A stretch of DNA of 53,441 nt. Origin: Chthoniobacterales bacterium (GTDB lineage Bacteria; Verrucomicrobiota; Verrucomicrobiia; Chthoniobacterales; UBA6821). Shown piece by piece: positions 15,640 to 26,227 of the stretch. Position 1 is the first letter of the stretch, and each line of letters opens with the position of its first letter. The position numbers were made by a program, and so were the translations under genes. Where the stretch lies: NCBI GenBank assembly GCA_019747895.1, contig JAIEQF010000040.1:1-53441 (forward strand). Direction: 5' to 3'. The notes beneath the pieces are model-generated. The model ran no database searches and was not told the DNA's origin. It was given only the letters and a program-made list of their open reading frames with translations.

Positions 15640-16842
15640 TTAGACAGCAATGTTAATCGAATCTTTCAAGCGTGGATCACGCAACGGCCACAGAGGAACA
15701 TCTCCCAAACGTTTGAGAAAAACAGCCGCTAGCGTGCATCCAATGGCAAGAAGAGCCAGGATATCAAAAATACTTGGTGCAAATCCAGCAGGATGAATCA
15801 TCGGCAAGACGACAATATAGATATCGAGCATGTGCATGAGCAAAATCCAAAAAGCAATACCACAAAGATAAGCAGGCCGACGTTTTGGATTACGGAAAAG
15901 TAAAAGCAAAAAGGGAATTAAAAAATGTCCTGCGACTAAAATGATATTGAGCGTGCACCAACTCTCCGTGTTGCGCCGCAAAAAATAAATCGTCTCTTCA
16001 GGAATGTTGGCATACCAAATCAACATATATTGATCAAATCCGATATACGCCCAAAAAACGGTAAAGGCTGTCATCAATTGTCCCATAAGAGAATAGTGAC
16101 GTTCGGAAACAATCCCTTGAAGATAACCTGCTGAGCGAAGCGCTGTCACAATGAGGAGAATAACGCAAAGTGAACTCAACGCAGAACCAGCAAAAATATA
16201 GACACCCCACATCGTCGAGACCCATTTAAAATCAAGCCCCATGAGCCAATCAACCGCAGCAAAAGTAAGGCAGACTGCGAAGAAGGGAAGACTTGCAAAA
16301 GTTATTTTCCGGGCCATCACGGTATATTTTGGATCGCCCGTTTTATCCTGAGCCACCGAAAGCTTACGGAGCCACAAAGCGGCCGTGCTAAAAAAGAGAA
16401 AATAGAAGGCCGCTCTCATCCAGAAAAAAGGAAGGTTGAGATAAGGTGCTTTTTCTATCAGCTGAACATCATGGCCATGAGGAATCGTCATCCATGTCCA
16501 AAGTCGTGGCGCTACAAAAATCAGAGGAACAAAAAGAAGGGCCATCACCGGGAAGAGACTTGCAACATTCTCCATCTGGCGGCGAACTCCGACGCTCCAT
16601 TCTACGTCGATACCATGATGCACAAGGATCCAAAAGAGGCTCCCAATCACGATTGTCATAAAATAGAAAAAGGCAAACAACCATGAAAAAGCAAACTGCT
16701 TGGGATGGTGCATCCCAAGAAGAAAAGAAACCACCAATGATACGATCGCAACGGAAACAAGGCCCATAAAGCGTCCCCCGACATGCTTGTAGTCGAAGTA
16801 TTCAGGGCTTTTTGCTGAAGAAGAAGTGGTAGGTTGGCTCAT
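15640..16842 (-). CDS. actF: alternative complex III subunit ActF
   Basis: This is a polytopic membrane subunit, about ten helices in 400 residues, homologous to ActC but shorter. Recognisable stretches are GSLFWILVHHGIDVEWSVGV near residue 75, FAAVDWLMGLDFKWVSTMWG, AYIGFDQYMLIWYANIPEET and NPKRRPAYLCGIAFW. In known complexes ActF packs against ActC and takes part in quinol handling and proton paths. It follows actE by 14 bp, so the actABCDEF order is complete. The start region (MSQPTTSSSAKSPEYFDYKH) is normal for the family. Confidence 0.92.
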   Translation of the reverse strand: MSQPTTSSSAKSPEYFDYKHVGGRFMGLVSVAIVSLVVSFLLGMHHPKQFAFSWLFAFFYFMTIVIGSLFWILVHHGIDVEWSVGVRRQMENVASLFPVMALLFVPLIFVAPRLWTWMTIPHGHDVQLIEKAPYLNLPFFWMRAAFYFLFFSTAALWLRKLSVAQDKTGDPKYTVMARKITFASLPFFAVCLTFAAVDWLMGLDFKWVSTMWGVYIFAGSALSSLCVILLIVTALRSAGYLQGIVSERHYSLMGQLMTAFTVFWAYIGFDQYMLIWYANIPEETIYFLRRNTESWCTLNIILVAGHFLIPFLLLLFRNPKRRPAYLCGIAFWILLMHMLDIYIVVLPMIHPAGFAPSIFDILALLAIGCTLAAVFLKRLGDVPLWPLRDPRLKDSINIAV

Positions 16843-16856
16843 GAAAAAAGGAAAAT

Positions 16857-17561
16857 TTATTTTGTTGCAGGAACAGGAGTGAGTTTGCTGAGTTCATCAG
16901 CAGGAACATCTCCCATCGTTGCATTCTGTGAGCGTTGGAGCGCGCGCAAATAACAGATGATTGCCCAACGATCGGGAACTTGAATATTGGAACCATAACC
17001 CATCATCGTATTTTTTCCCCAAGTGATGGTATTAAAAATTTCTCCGTCGGCCATATCACGAATCCGTTGCTGATGCTGATTAGCAATACTATTGAGGCCA
17101 TACTTGGAAGCAATTCCGTTTCCTTGACCCGTCGCACCATGACAGACCGCGCAGTTAATGTTATACCGCTCCTGCCCTCGTTGCATAATGGCAGGTGTCA
17201 CTTCAAATGGAATACCTGTTCCCCACTGCGTTCCCATTCTACCCGTCTCGCGATAAGTTAGAGATCCAGAAAATTGAATGTTTTTGTAAGGACCAGCAAG
17301 GTCCGTCGATGGATTATTGCTGTCAACAGACTTTCCTTGAGGAGCAGAATAGCCCATCGGCACTGTTCCTGTAGCATGTACCCGGCCTGATCGACCATCG
17401 GCATAAAAGGAGCTCTCCGTTTGCGCTTTGTATTTTGCCTGGCGCACCATATCAGGAAAAAGCTCTAGCGGTGGACGTTTTGACTTCCAGCCACGCAACC
17501 CTGTCATCGAGACAAGAAGCAAGAGGAGTAAGGTAAATCCAATGAAAAAATAACGTAACAT
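16857..17561 (-). CDS. actE: alternative complex III monoheme cytochrome ActE
   Basis: This is a periplasmic cytochrome c subunit held by an N-terminal signal anchor (MLRYFFIGFTLLLLLLVSM). It has the ActE-type region MVRQAKYKAQTESSFYADG and PMGYSAPQGK, then RYNINCAVCHGATGQGNGIA with the heme c motif and DMADGEIFNTITWGKNTMMG with the likely axial Met. The end AIICYLRALQRSQNA closes the cytochrome fold. It probably passes electrons from the pentaheme ActA toward the oxidase. The gene is 9 bp behind actD. Confidence 0.92.
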   Translation of the reverse strand: MLRYFFIGFTLLLLLLVSMTGLRGWKSKRPPLELFPDMVRQAKYKAQTESSFYADGRSGRVHATGTVPMGYSAPQGKSVDSNNPSTDLAGPYKNIQFSGSLTYRETGRMGTQWGTGIPFEVTPAIMQRGQERYNINCAVCHGATGQGNGIASKYGLNSIANQHQQRIRDMADGEIFNTITWGKNTMMGYGSNIQVPDRWAIICYLRALQRSQNATMGDVPADELSKLTPVPATK

Positions 17562-17570
17562 GATTTGAAA

Positions 17571-18167
17571 TTATTCGTCGTGATAAATGACAGTGATATG
17601 ACTACCGCCAAGAGATTGTAAAAATTGGCGTGTCTCTTCCAAAGAAAATTTTTCATCCGTTGCCTCTATTGCAATATAAAATTTATCTTCGGTCACTTTT
17701 TTAAAACGATCCCAATTAAAAAGCGGATGATTCCAACGCGGAAGGCCATTGAGAGCCAGCATTCCAAAAGTCGCTGTGAGTGCTGAAAAAAGAATCGTCA
17801 GCTCAAACATGATCGGGAAGAAAGCAGGAATCGTCATCAAGTTTGTCGGCTTTGCATCCACAATTAATGGATAGAGAAAACTAGAAGCGCCAAATTCCAT
17901 AAAGACAGCCGTGCTAAAACCAGTCAGACCACCAATAAAGACCAGGGCGCTCAACCAGGACTTAGGAAGTCCCATGGCCGTGTCCATTCCATGAATGGGA
18001 AAAGGAGAAAAAGTATCCCAACGTTTGTAGCCAGCATCACGAACTTTCTCAGCGGCATGATAAAGATCACGGGCGCTATCGAATTCTACTCCAACTGCAT
18101 AAATAGGAGCTTTCGAAGAACCTGTTGTTGTTGTCGGTGTCGTCATCTTAGTGGTGCTCCTCTCCAT
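17571..18167 (-). CDS. actD: alternative complex III subunit ActD, DUF3341
   Basis: This 198-residue membrane protein has a small soluble N-terminal domain ([20 protein letters not shown]) and two helices (~70-92 and ~118-140), the DUF3341 layout. [20 protein letters not shown] and [15 protein letters not shown] are family hallmarks. Its first codons overlap the end of actC by 20 bp; an internal ATG seven codons in (MTTPTT) would leave almost no overlap and may be the real start. It has no cofactor motif; in known structures it is a structural subunit. Confidence 0.9.
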   Translation of the reverse strand: MERSTTKMTTPTTTTGSSKAPIYAVGVEFDSARDLYHAAEKVRDAGYKRWDTFSPFPIHGMDTAMGLPKSWLSALVFIGGLTGFSTAVFMEFGASSFLYPLIVDAKPTNLMTIPAFFPIMFELTILFSALTATFGMLALNGLPRWNHPLFNWDRFKKVTEDKFYIAIEATDEKFSLEETRQFLQSLGGSHITVIYHDE

Positions 18168-19548
18168 AATGTGGATTAGCTTCGGGCAAGACAGCTTTTA
18201 CTTCAAACATACAAATCATCGGCAAGAAACGAACAAAAAGCAGGAAGAGTGTTGTGAAAAGACCAAAGGTTCCTATAAAAGTTAAAATATCGACAATAGT
18301 CGGATGAAAGAGTCCCCAAGAGGATGGTAAAAAGTCGCGAGCCAACGTTGTTGCAATAATAACAAAACGCTCAAACCACATTCCTGCATTGACAAACATA
18401 CACACAATAAAAACGGCATAGACATTGGTCCGACACCACTTGAACCAAAAAACTTGAGGTGAAACAACGTTGCAGAACATCATGGAAGCATAGGCCCACC
18501 AATAAGGTCCAAAGGCGCGGTACCAGAAAGCAGCACGCTCGTATGGATTTGCTCCATACCAGGCAATAAAAAGTTCCATCAGGTAGGCATAGCCAACAAT
18601 CGAACCGGTCAACAAAATTACTTTAGCCATTTTGTTAATGTGACCAGGAGTGATCATGTCGTGGAGCTGCGGATAAATAGCTCGCGCTGGAAGCATAATA
18701 GTTAAGACCATTGCAAATCCACCGAAAATCGCTCCTGCCACAAAGTAAGGAGGGAAGATCGTGGCATGCCAGCCCGGAATGACCGAGGTTGCAAAGTCAA
18801 AGGAAACGACACTATGAACGGAAAGCACCAACGGCGTAGAAAGACCTGCTAGCAAAATGTAAGCCATTTCGTAATGACGCCATTGACGATTGCCTCCACG
18901 CCAACCGAGTGCCATGACGCCATAAATAAATTTTTTAATTTTGGTAGTACAGCGATCTCGCACGGTTGCTAAATCAGGAATCAATCCGGTGTACCAGAAC
19001 AAGACGGAAACGGTAAAATAAGTCGAAACGGCAAAGACATCCCAGAGCAACGGACTGCGGAAGTTCTGCCAAATCGCATTTGAATTAGGAACAGGCGCCA
19101 AGAAATAAACTTTCCAAATGCGTCCTACGTGAAACATCGGATAGATACCGGCGCAGACGACCGCAAAAAGAGTCATCGCCTCGGCAGCTCGGTTAATCGA
19201 GGTCCTCCATTTTTGACGCGTGATAAAAAGAATGGCGGAAATCAACGTCCCTGCGTGCCCGATACCGATCCAGAAAACGAAGTTTGTAATATCCCAAGCC
19301 CAAAAAACAGGACTGTTATTTCCCCACACACCAACACCCGTTGCTACCAAATAAATCAGCATCAGCGGTGTCAATAATGCAATAGAACTCGTGATCGCAA
19401 TCGAAACGAACCACCAACGAGGCGTTTTCGATTCGACAATCGTGCTCACATAGCTACTGATCCAGCCCATCGTCCGCTTGTTGAGGACAAGTGGAGGACG
19501 AGTGATGGCTTCACTATTGAGAGTTGAAGGGTTGAGAGAAGAGTCCAT
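18148..19548 (-). CDS. actC: alternative complex III subunit ActC, NrfD-like
   Basis: This 466-residue protein is a NrfD/PsrC-type subunit with about ten helices that bears the quinol site. Family stretches include [71 protein letters not shown]-like text and [20 protein letters not shown]. The His and Asp residues in the GIGHAG and SFDF segments are typical of the quinol region. Residues ~3-12 ([10 protein letters not shown]) are encoded by a GAGAGTTGAAGGGTTGAG repeat stretch, so the first residues may not be native. It starts 2 bp after actB. Confidence 0.93.
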   Translation of the reverse strand: MDSSLNPSTLNSEAITRPPLVLNKRTMGWISSYVSTIVESKTPRWWFVSIAITSSIALLTPLMLIYLVATGVGVWGNNSPVFWAWDITNFVFWIGIGHAGTLISAILFITRQKWRTSINRAAEAMTLFAVVCAGIYPMFHVGRIWKVYFLAPVPNSNAIWQNFRSPLLWDVFAVSTYFTVSVLFWYTGLIPDLATVRDRCTTKIKKFIYGVMALGWRGGNRQWRHYEMAYILLAGLSTPLVLSVHSVVSFDFATSVIPGWHATIFPPYFVAGAIFGGFAMVLTIMLPARAIYPQLHDMITPGHINKMAKVILLTGSIVGYAYLMELFIAWYGANPYERAAFWYRAFGPYWWAYASMMFCNVVSPQVFWFKWCRTNVYAVFIVCMFVNAGMWFERFVIIATTLARDFLPSSWGLFHPTIVDILTFIGTFGLFTTLFLLFVRFLPMICMFEVKAVLPEANPHYGEEHH

Positions 19549-19550
19549 AC

Positions 19551-22500
19551 CTATGAAGAAACTGAAACCGATGATTGTTGTGATGCTTTCTTTGCTTCAA
19601 CTCCAGCTTCTGCCTTTGGCTGCTGGGGAGCAACCACACCGTGACTATCAAAATGAGTTGGTCCTACGTCGGAATGCTCTGAGGCCGCAGACGCATGATG
19701 TGCTCCATGATGAGGCACCCCATTAGCAAGACCGACATGCTGGGCTCCAGGCATATTGAGGTTTGGATTTTTGATACGAGCAAGATAAGTAACACGCGGT
19801 TTCGTGTTGAGATACTTCAACATCGTGTAATCACGAGCGCTCGCCTTACGTCGTGAAACCTCACTATTCGGATCAGCGATGTTTCCAAAAACAATCGACT
19901 CTGAAGGACAAGCTTGTTGGCACGCTGTTTTAAACGGAGCCACAGCGACCTGATGAGAATCGCTATCCCCTGCTTTGACCAGCCGTCCAATCTTAGCCTC
20001 TTCGATGCGTTGAATACAGAAGGTGCATTTTTCCATGACACCACGCATCCGAACCGTAACGTTAGGATTCTTCGACATCTTGAGACTATCGGCCATGCCT
20101 TTCGGTGCCAATGGTCCGTAATAAAGCTCATCGAGCGGGCGTTGGTTGTAATCAAAGAAATTAAAACGACGAACTTTCCAAGGACAGTTGTTCGCACAAT
20201 AACGCGTTCCAATGCAACGGTTGTAAGCCATCAAATTCAATCCATCTTCGCTATGCACCGTGGCATTAACAGGACAAACCGTCTCGCAAGGAGCATTTTC
20301 ACAATGCTGACAAAGGATCGCCTGCGGCAACATTTCAGGTTCTTGTTCGGAACCATCAGGACTTGCAAACCAACGATCGATCCGAATCCAAGCCATATCA
20401 CGCCCGCGACGGACCTGATCTTTTCCAACAACAGGAACGTTGTTCTCCGCCTGGCAAGCCAAGAGACAAGCGTTGCATCCGATGCAAGTATTCAAATCGA
20501 TTGACATTCCCCACTGCTCTTGCGCTGTGAAAGGAGGACGGTTGTAGAGACTGATGTTGGGAGGAATGTGAGCATCCATTCCCATCGTCTGGGCAAAAGA
20601 AGGATCTTCTTGATAGCGCTCGACAGTTCCTTCACGGACGAGGTCACGCCCTTCCATGTTGCGATGCTCTTGCGTTTGCGCAAAATCATACTTTTTGCCA
20701 CGGAGTGGTTCTATCGAAATACCTTGAACATATCCCAGACTCCTATTCCTTCGCAGCGGATAAACATTAAATCCAACATGATCGATGACGTGCGAAAGCC
20801 CACCCCTCCCATATCCTAGGGCCGCACTCACAGATCCATCAGCATGACCTGGTGCTGCAAGAACAGCAATGTTCACACTACGAGTTCCATCGTTGAGGGA
20901 AACCATATCTCCGTCAGCAAGGCCGAGCCGCTTTGCGTCAGCAGGACTCATCAAGAGTGCATTATCCCAAGTCAATTTAGTGACAAAATCTGGAGTCTCT
21001 TGCAACCAAGCATTGCCGCTGTAGCGACCATCGTAGACGCTAGAACTAGGAAGAAAGGCTAACTCAAATCCACCAGGTGAAGCATCAGCCATTTCGGCTA
21101 CCACAGCACTCTGCGCTGCAGCCGCATTCCAAGAAGGTTTGACAACAAGAGCTGCAGAATTTTCTAAGAACCCGTTGTGCAGATATTGATTCCAAGCAAC
21201 GTCAGATGTGTCTTTAGAAAATGTATTGAATGTCTCACGAATCAGCGCTGGACCTTCAGGAGCAGGCTTGCCTTGAAGCGCATTGAGCACTTCGATCTCA
21301 GTGAGTCCATTCCAAAGTGGAAGCACCATCGGCTGGATCGTGCAGAGCGTTCCATCAAAACTCCGAGTATCGCCCCATGATTCAAGGTAGTGAGCAGCTG
21401 GAACAACCCAGTGACAGACCTTACTCGTCTCATCTTCGTTGAGCGTAAGATGAAGCGAGTCAGGAACAGCAGCAAAGAGCTTCGCGAGCTCAACCTCTTG
21501 AGACGCTGTATACACAGGATTGGTTTGAAAAAGAAACAGTTGCTTGATGGAATCCGTTTTTAATGCGGCTACAACTTCTTCAAAAGAAGTTGGTTTTTTT
21601 CCTAGCGCTGCCACATCCATGGTTGCACCTAAATTTCCCAATGCTGCATTGATTCCAAAAACCAAAAGCTGCACCGCCTCTGATTGTCCAGGTCCTGCGA
21701 GAACCAGACTTTTTCCTTGCGCCGCCATCAAATCATCTGCGAGCGGCTTAATCCATGGGCTCCAGTCAGGAAGAGCTACAGCGGAATGGTTTTTTAAATA
21801 GGTCGATGCTAATGAGTCGAGAGAACTATTGTTTGTTTTTTTAGCAATTTGCTGCGCCAAGGCCGCCGCGAAAGCCCCAATCTGACTTGCTTTGACGCGC
21901 AAACGATGATCAGCCATTCCTCCTGTCAACGTGTAGCTACTCTCGACAGCGTAGAGGCGATTCATGCCCTGCTCTGGATTGCGACGCGTATAAAAATCAG
22001 CAGCAAAGCCGACACCACGTTCTACAGGATTGAGAAAATCGCTATCTAGGGCAACAAGCACATCTGCTTTTTTGAGATGATAGACAGGCCTCATTCCAGC
22101 TCCAAAAGCCACTTCACAAGCCTGATGCTCGTTTTCGCGCGAGAGTGCTTCATACTCCACCCACTTCATCTTTGGAAATTCTTTCATCAAGGCATCGCGC
22201 AAACGATTGCGCGTTGGAGAATGGGCGCTCTCGACGACAAAAACCAATCCCTCGCCTTGAGTGCTCAAAGCAGTCTGACGCAGTTGACTTAAATAAGAAT
22301 CTAACGCCGCACGCTTGACCTCTTTGCCATCGCGCTTGATCGCCTTCGCGCGATGAGGATCGTAGAGATCCAAAATGGAAGCTTGAGCAAAAGCATCTGT
22401 CGAACCGTTGCTGATCGGATGAAGCGGGTTGCCTTCCATCTTCGTCGGGCGACCTTCAAACGTTGTTGCAATCAGCGGAATACCACCAAGGGGCGTTGGC

Positions 22501-22820
22501 ATCGTTGTCGCGTAGTAAAGAAACTTTCCGGGAATAGCCCACTCCGCAGAACGCGTGAATGGAACGAGGTAGGCCTCAGGACGGCGACAAGCGGTGAGCC
22601 CAATGCCCGCAAGAGCAGCAGAAGCTCCGGTCAGTTTTAAGAAATTGCGGCGGGACATCCCATTGGTCGCAACATTCTCCTCTCCCTCACGGCAATCAAG
22701 GCCAGGAGCAAACTCACGTCCGAGATCTTCGTTAAATGCAGCACTGTTCTCGTGCTCACCAGAAGTCCTCCAAAGCGTTGGCTGCTCGTCACGGGATGGA
22801 TGTTGAAAAATGCGTTTCAT
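19551..22820 (-). CDS. actB: alternative complex III subunit ActB, molybdopterin-enzyme-like fused to ferredoxin domain
   Basis: The 1089-residue protein has a twin-arginine signal placed unusually far in ([20 protein letters not shown], residues ~55-74), then a domain related to molybdopterin oxidoreductases (~80-740). In this family that domain lacks the cofactor. The C-terminal part (~775-1010) is a four-cluster ferredoxin domain: [51 protein letters not shown] and [10 protein letters not shown]. Both domains are fused, as in many ActB proteins. It would act on the periplasmic side between ActA and ActC. It follows actA by 12 bp. Confidence 0.94.
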   Translation of the reverse strand: MKRIFQHPSRDEQPTLWRTSGEHENSAAFNEDLGREFAPGLDCREGEENVATNGMSRRNFLKLTGASAALAGIGLTACRRPEAYLVPFTRSAEWAIPGKFLYYATTMPTPLGGIPLIATTFEGRPTKMEGNPLHPISNGSTDAFAQASILDLYDPHRAKAIKRDGKEVKRAALDSYLSQLRQTALSTQGEGLVFVVESAHSPTRNRLRDALMKEFPKMKWVEYEALSRENEHQACEVAFGAGMRPVYHLKKADVLVALDSDFLNPVERGVGFAADFYTRRNPEQGMNRLYAVESSYTLTGGMADHRLRVKASQIGAFAAALAQQIAKKTNNSSLDSLASTYLKNHSAVALPDWSPWIKPLADDLMAAQGKSLVLAGPGQSEAVQLLVFGINAALGNLGATMDVAALGKKPTSFEEVVAALKTDSIKQLFLFQTNPVYTASQEVELAKLFAAVPDSLHLTLNEDETSKVCHWVVPAAHYLESWGDTRSFDGTLCTIQPMVLPLWNGLTEIEVLNALQGKPAPEGPALIRETFNTFSKDTSDVAWNQYLHNGFLENSAALVVKPSWNAAAAQSAVVAEMADASPGGFELAFLPSSSVYDGRYSGNAWLQETPDFVTKLTWDNALLMSPADAKRLGLADGDMVSLNDGTRSVNIAVLAAPGHADGSVSAALGYGRGGLSHVIDHVGFNVYPLRRNRSLGYVQGISIEPLRGKKYDFAQTQEHRNMEGRDLVREGTVERYQEDPSFAQTMGMDAHIPPNISLYNRPPFTAQEQWGMSIDLNTCIGCNACLLACQAENNVPVVGKDQVRRGRDMAWIRIDRWFASPDGSEQEPEMLPQAILCQHCENAPCETVCPVNATVHSEDGLNLMAYNRCIGTRYCANNCPWKVRRFNFFDYNQRPLDELYYGPLAPKGMADSLKMSKNPNVTVRMRGVMEKCTFCIQRIEEAKIGRLVKAGDSDSHQVAVAPFKTACQQACPSESIVFGNIADPNSEVSRRKASARDYTMLKYLNTKPRVTYLARIKNPNLNMPGAQHVGLANGVPHHGAHHASAASEHSDVGPTHFDSHGVVAPQQPKAEAGVEAKKASQQSSVSVSS

Positions 22821-22832
22821 TACTCAAAAAAA

Positions 22833-23492
22833 TTATCTGTGACAGCCACCGCAGGTTACGGGCGGATTCACATTCCAGTCTTGTTTTAATTTCGTCCCAA
22901 CTTTGAGTTGTTCATCAAAGGACTTAGGATGCCAATCCATGTTGAACACCTCACCAGGAGGACGAAGGAAATTTTCCGGAGCACGGTGACATTCCAGGCA
23001 CCACGCCATGCTGAGCGGCTTAGCTTCATAGACCACCGACATTTCATTGATGGCGCCATGACAGCTATAACAACTCACACCTCGGTTCACGTGCACAGCG
23101 TGATTGAAATAGGCATAATCAGGAAGTTTGTGAATCTTAACCCACTGAATCGGACGTCCGGTCTTCCAACTCTCTTGAACTGGAGCAAGGCGCGGGCTGT
23201 CCCATTTTACTTTGCCTTGGCCGTGACAGTTGATGCAGGTCTGGGTGTTAGGAATATTGGAGTGTCCAGAAACTTCGACAAAACTATGACAGTAGCGGCA
23301 GTCCATCCCAAGCTGCTTCACATGGATCGCGTGAGAAAAAGGAATAGGTTGATCAGGCTGGTAGCCAACACGCGTGTACTTTGGTGTAAAGTAATACCAA
23401 ATCCCTCCAACAATGGCGCAGCCGATGACTGCCAAGCAAACAAGGAGCTTTAGCGGCAAAAGATTGGACCAGCGAGGAAAAAAATTGGACAT
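22833..23492 (-). CDS. actA: alternative complex III pentaheme cytochrome ActA
   Basis: This is the first gene of the supercluster. It has an N-terminal membrane anchor (LLPLKLLVCLAVIGCAIVGG) and five CxxCH heme c motifs: CRYCH (65), CINCH (86), CYSCH (141), CLECH (165) and CGGCH (214), the last just before the C-terminus. Extra His residues (FSHAIHV, YFNHAVHV, MDWHP) are suited as distal ligands. This matches the pentaheme form of ActA. It would form the periplasmic heme wire of the quinol:cytochrome c reductase and depends on the ResB/CcsA pair encoded at 37.5-41.1 kb. Confidence 0.94.
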   Translation of the reverse strand: MSNFFPRWSNLLPLKLLVCLAVIGCAIVGGIWYYFTPKYTRVGYQPDQPIPFSHAIHVKQLGMDCRYCHSFVEVSGHSNIPNTQTCINCHGQGKVKWDSPRLAPVQESWKTGRPIQWVKIHKLPDYAYFNHAVHVNRGVSCYSCHGAINEMSVVYEAKPLSMAWCLECHRAPENFLRPPGEVFNMDWHPKSFDEQLKVGTKLKQDWNVNPPVTCGGCHR

Positions 23493-23513
23493 GAGAACTG
23501 TTAATACTTTTGG

Positions 23514-23548
23514 GAGGCTCTAGAGTGCCGTAAATCGGCTAGAGGCTC
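23514..23548. promoter_or_regulatory. imperfect hairpin in the actA leader region
   Basis: GAGGCTCTAGAGTGCCG and CGGCTAGAGGCTC form an inverted repeat with a five-base loop, about 20 bp before the actA start and 110 bp before the divergent gene at 23659. It could be an operator or a leader hairpin for the respiratory operon. No promoter boxes are clear enough to name. Confidence 0.3.
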
Positions 23549-23658
23549 AATTAAAAAGTGACGCGTGAGTCTACTACTAAAACGAGAGAAAACAACCCTT
23601 TTTTTGCAAAAAATTTTTTACTTTTCTAAAAAAAACTTATTTTTAACACTCATTTTTT

Positions 23659-24459
23659 ATGAAGAAATTGCTTTCTGTTTTACTTTTATTCCTCCTCACG
23701 ACAGGACCTGCCGGCATGGCACAATCCAAGATCACACTGCCGGATCTTTTTGCTTCAAAAATCCAAGGCAACTATTTTCTTTATGATGATTATCGATTTG
23801 ATGTTTCTAAAGTTTTAAATGATGAGCATCTTGAGGAAGCCTGCAATGAATGCATCCGACAAGTTGGTTATATCGAATCTACCAACCTCCCAAAAAATAT
23901 TACTAATTTTTTCAAAACAGTTCCTGTAACATTACTACCCCAGGATCAACTGCCTCAAACTTCAGCATCGAGCGCTACTCTCAGAGGGATGTATCTTCCT
24001 AATGAATCTGCAATTGTGTTGAACATTGATAGTCTTTATCAAAATGAATGTGATGACTATAAAGATCAAACACTCCTCCATGAATTACTTCATGCATTTC
24101 ATCATCAAAGACTAGGTTCTAACAATCTTGCTATTATCAAGTTTTTCAAAGAGGCCAAGGATCATCATTACTATAACTCAGAAAATGACCCTTACGCCAA
24201 TTATTTGAAAAGCCAGACTAAGTATGCGAAATTAAAAACAAATTTCGATTACATGATGCGAAATGACCACGAGTTCTTTGCTTGCACCAGCATAGCGTTT
24301 TTAAATGATTTTGCACCCTATGAACCATTCAGTCGCAATAATATCTACCAGCATCAACCAGAATATTATCATTATCTTGACAATCTCTTTCAAACAGGGC
24401 GTGACCCATACATAATCGAGAGATGCCTCTTTTCTGATTTCATTGACTATTTATACTAA
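23659..24459 (+). CDS. secreted metallopeptidase-like protein
   Basis: This 266-residue protein starts with a clear signal peptide (MKKLLSVLLLFLLTTGPAG, cleavage near MAQS). LLHELLHAFHHQ (~residues 142-153) is a HExxH zinc motif. NDHEFFACTSIAFLNDFAPY some 50 residues later contains a Glu in the position used as third ligand by gluzincins such as the lethal-factor-like enzymes. The earlier part (VVLNIDSLYQNE-type text, DDYRFDV) has no motif I know. A zinc peptidase acting outside the cytoplasm is therefore likely but not proven. The region just upstream is very T/A-rich. It is the first plus-strand gene after the respiratory cluster. Confidence 0.65.
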   Translation: MKKLLSVLLLFLLTTGPAGMAQSKITLPDLFASKIQGNYFLYDDYRFDVSKVLNDEHLEEACNECIRQVGYIESTNLPKNITNFFKTVPVTLLPQDQLPQTSASSATLRGMYLPNESAIVLNIDSLYQNECDDYKDQTLLHELLHAFHHQRLGSNNLAIIKFFKEAKDHHYYNSENDPYANYLKSQTKYAKLKTNFDYMMRNDHEFFACTSIAFLNDFAPYEPFSRNNIYQHQPEYYHYLDNLFQTGRDPYIIERCLFSDFIDYLY

Positions 24460-24501
24460 TTTCACACTCGCCTCCTCTGATTTTTTTATTATCTTTGTTC
24501 G

Positions 24502-25290
24502 ATGAATTTCGAACATTACCTCGCTCTATGTCCAGGACTCATCTGGATCTGCATCTTAGTCCCTGTTACTCTGGCTGCTCTTGGGAATTTTTTAGCACGC
24601 AAATGGATTAAACCCGACAAACGAAATCCTCACCACGCCATTGCGCATGCGACACTGGGTCCTGCCGCAACGATTTTTGGTATCTTGGCCGCTTTCATGG
24701 TTGCAACTACATGGAATGAATACATGGCCACCAAATCCAATCTCAATGAGGAAAGCAACGCCTTGCGTGATATTTACTTTAACGCACAAGCCTTCACACC
24801 TGAACTTTCTAATAAAATCCAAAATTTTTGTCGCAACTACCGCAAGACCGTCACAGAAAACGAATGGAAGATTGTCATCAAAGGAAAAGATGACCTCACC
24901 GGCGATCATATCGTTAGCAAACTCTCCGACCTCTACCGTACCTATCAACCAAAAACAGATAATGAACGGGTTTATTTTAGCATGAGTGTGCAAAATTTAG
25001 AAAATCTCCGCAAATATCGGGAGCAACGCATTCAAGATTCCTTCACAGGCTTGTTACCCCTTCTTTGGATTCTTTTTCTTCTCGGAGCCACGACACTTAT
25101 TTCCGTTAGCCTCTTGATGATCTCCTCTCCTGGTCAAACACACTGCCTCATGTCGGTCCTCATCTCAGCCATGATCGGCATCATGACTTTTGCCATCATC
25201 AGCCTTGACTTTCCGTTCATTGGCTTCACGCAAATGAGCAAGATGCCCTTGGAGATGATTCCCATGGAGCAGGCAACAGACAACAGGTGA
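24502..25290 (+). CDS. DUF4239 membrane protein
   Basis: This 262-residue protein has two N-terminal helices (~8-30 and ~48-68), a cytoplasmic or periplasmic helical middle of ~110 residues and two C-terminal helices (~185-207 and ~215-237). HATLGPAATIFGILAAFMVA followed by TTWNEY and LNEESNALRDIYFNA are characteristic of DUF4239, a family distantly likened to bestrophin channels. The function is unknown. It is 42 bp behind the peptidase-like gene; the DUF192 gene follows. The 3' end and the following spacer carry short ACAGGT/GGTTGCAGG repeats. Confidence 0.8.
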   Translation: MNFEHYLALCPGLIWICILVPVTLAALGNFLARKWIKPDKRNPHHAIAHATLGPAATIFGILAAFMVATTWNEYMATKSNLNEESNALRDIYFNAQAFTPELSNKIQNFCRNYRKTVTENEWKIVIKGKDDLTGDHIVSKLSDLYRTYQPKTDNERVYFSMSVQNLENLRKYREQRIQDSFTGLLPLLWILFLLGATTLISVSLLMISSPGQTHCLMSVLISAMIGIMTFAIISLDFPFIGFTQMSKMPLEMIPMEQATDNR

Positions 25291-25319
25291 TAGGTTGCAG
25301 GAAAACAATTTGATCATCT

Positions 25320-25784
25320 ATGCGATTTTTGTTTCCCTTTTTTTCTCTTGTCATCAGCTCTCATTTTTTGTTCGGAAGTGTTGCATCTGCTACTCCCAAA
25401 CAAACGCTCTCTCGCACTTCACTTTCTATTGGAAAGTATCAACTCGACGTGCAGTTAGCTTCGGATGAGGCCGCTCGCGAAGAGGGATTGATGAAGCGAA
25501 AAACATTAGGAGCTAATGAAGGAATGCTCTTTATTTTTCCTTTTCCACAACGAGTCGCTTTTTGGATGAAAGATACTTCGCTCCCCCTCAGCATTGCTTA
25601 CCTTAACAGCAGCGGACGCATTGTTGAAATGCACGATCTAGAACCTTTCAATGAGCATTCTGTTTTGAGCAGCTCTCCTTCGATCGTTTACGCACTTGAA
25701 ACACCTCGCGGATGGTTTGCACAGCATCAGGTTCTTCCAGGAGATGTTATTGCCGGGCTGCCTAACTTCGCCGCGGCGAAGTAA
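25320..25784 (+). CDS. secreted DUF192 protein
   Basis: This 154-residue protein has a signal peptide (MRFLFPFFSLVISSHFLFGS, cleaved near ASA) and a DUF192 domain: LDVQLASDEAAREEGLMKRK, GMLFIFPFPQRVAFWMKDTS, LPLSIAYLNSSGRIVEMHDL and YALETPRGWFAQHQVLPGD. These segments match the family along its usual length. DUF192 proteins are exported, small and of unknown biochemical role. No terminator with a T-run follows; an inverted repeat array begins 60 bp downstream. Confidence 0.88.
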   Translation: MRFLFPFFSLVISSHFLFGSVASATPKQTLSRTSLSIGKYQLDVQLASDEAAREEGLMKRKTLGANEGMLFIFPFPQRVAFWMKDTSLPLSIAYLNSSGRIVEMHDLEPFNEHSVLSSSPSIVYALETPRGWFAQHQVLPGDVIAGLPNFAAAK

Positions 25785-25842
25785 AAATACAATCATTCAG
25801 TTGACTGCTAAAAAGCCAGTTTCGTATAACTGCTTTTGTAGA

Positions 25843-25947
25843 ATGTTGAGATGTTGAGCCGCTGCAAAGCAGCTGTTGAGCGCCGCTAGCGCGACTGTTG
25901 AGAAAAAACCCATCCTTTTAACCTCTCAACTTCTCAACTCCTCAACA
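25843..25947. repeat. inverted GTTGAG/CTCAAC array pair
   Basis: The left arm has GTTGAGATGTTGAG, the palindromes GCCGCTGCAAAGCAGC and CGCCGCTAGCGCG, and CTGTTGAG. The right arm (25921-25947) is CTCTCAACTTCTCAACTC then CTCAAC. The arms can pair over ~25 bp with a short loop. It lies between the DUF192 gene and tRNA-Arg. Confidence 0.7.
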
Positions 25948-26069
25948 AAAATTTTCGTTAATAAATAGCTTTTTCTTTTTTAAAAACCGCTCGCCTGAAC
26001 GCATACGTAAAAAAATTGTTTTCCATTTCATCAATGATCGAGTATATTCTCACTTCCACTTTGGAAAAA

Positions 26070-26146
26070 GCAGCCGTAGCTCAATTGGATAGAGCATCTG
26101 ACTACGGATCAGAAGGTTTGGGGTTCGAATCCCTACGGCTGCACCA
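26070..26146 (+). tRNA. tRNA-Arg (anticodon ACG), CCA encoded
   Basis: The cloverleaf is complete: acceptor stem GCAGCCG with CGGCTGC, D-arm GCTCAATTGGATAGAGC, anticodon stem and loop CTGACTACGGATCAG, T-arm GGGGTTCGAATCCCC-like, discriminator A and an encoded CCA. A34 would need conversion to inosine by TadA to read CGU, CGC and CGA. Confidence 0.95.
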
Positions 26147-26227
26147 AAAGAAGCTTGAGTCATCAAGGCTTCGCATCTTAGGAAAATAGGCACAAGAGAA
26201 CGCAAAGAACGCAAAAGAATTCTTTTT

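Noticed and set aside
19914-20504. Plus-strand frame of 196 codons inside actB
   Set aside because: The actB frame here encodes the ferredoxin domain with all Cys motifs; the opposite frame shows no domain and exists because of codon bias.
22908-23453. Plus-strand frame of 181 codons opposite actA
   Set aside because: The five CxxCH motifs on the minus strand prove the coding strand.
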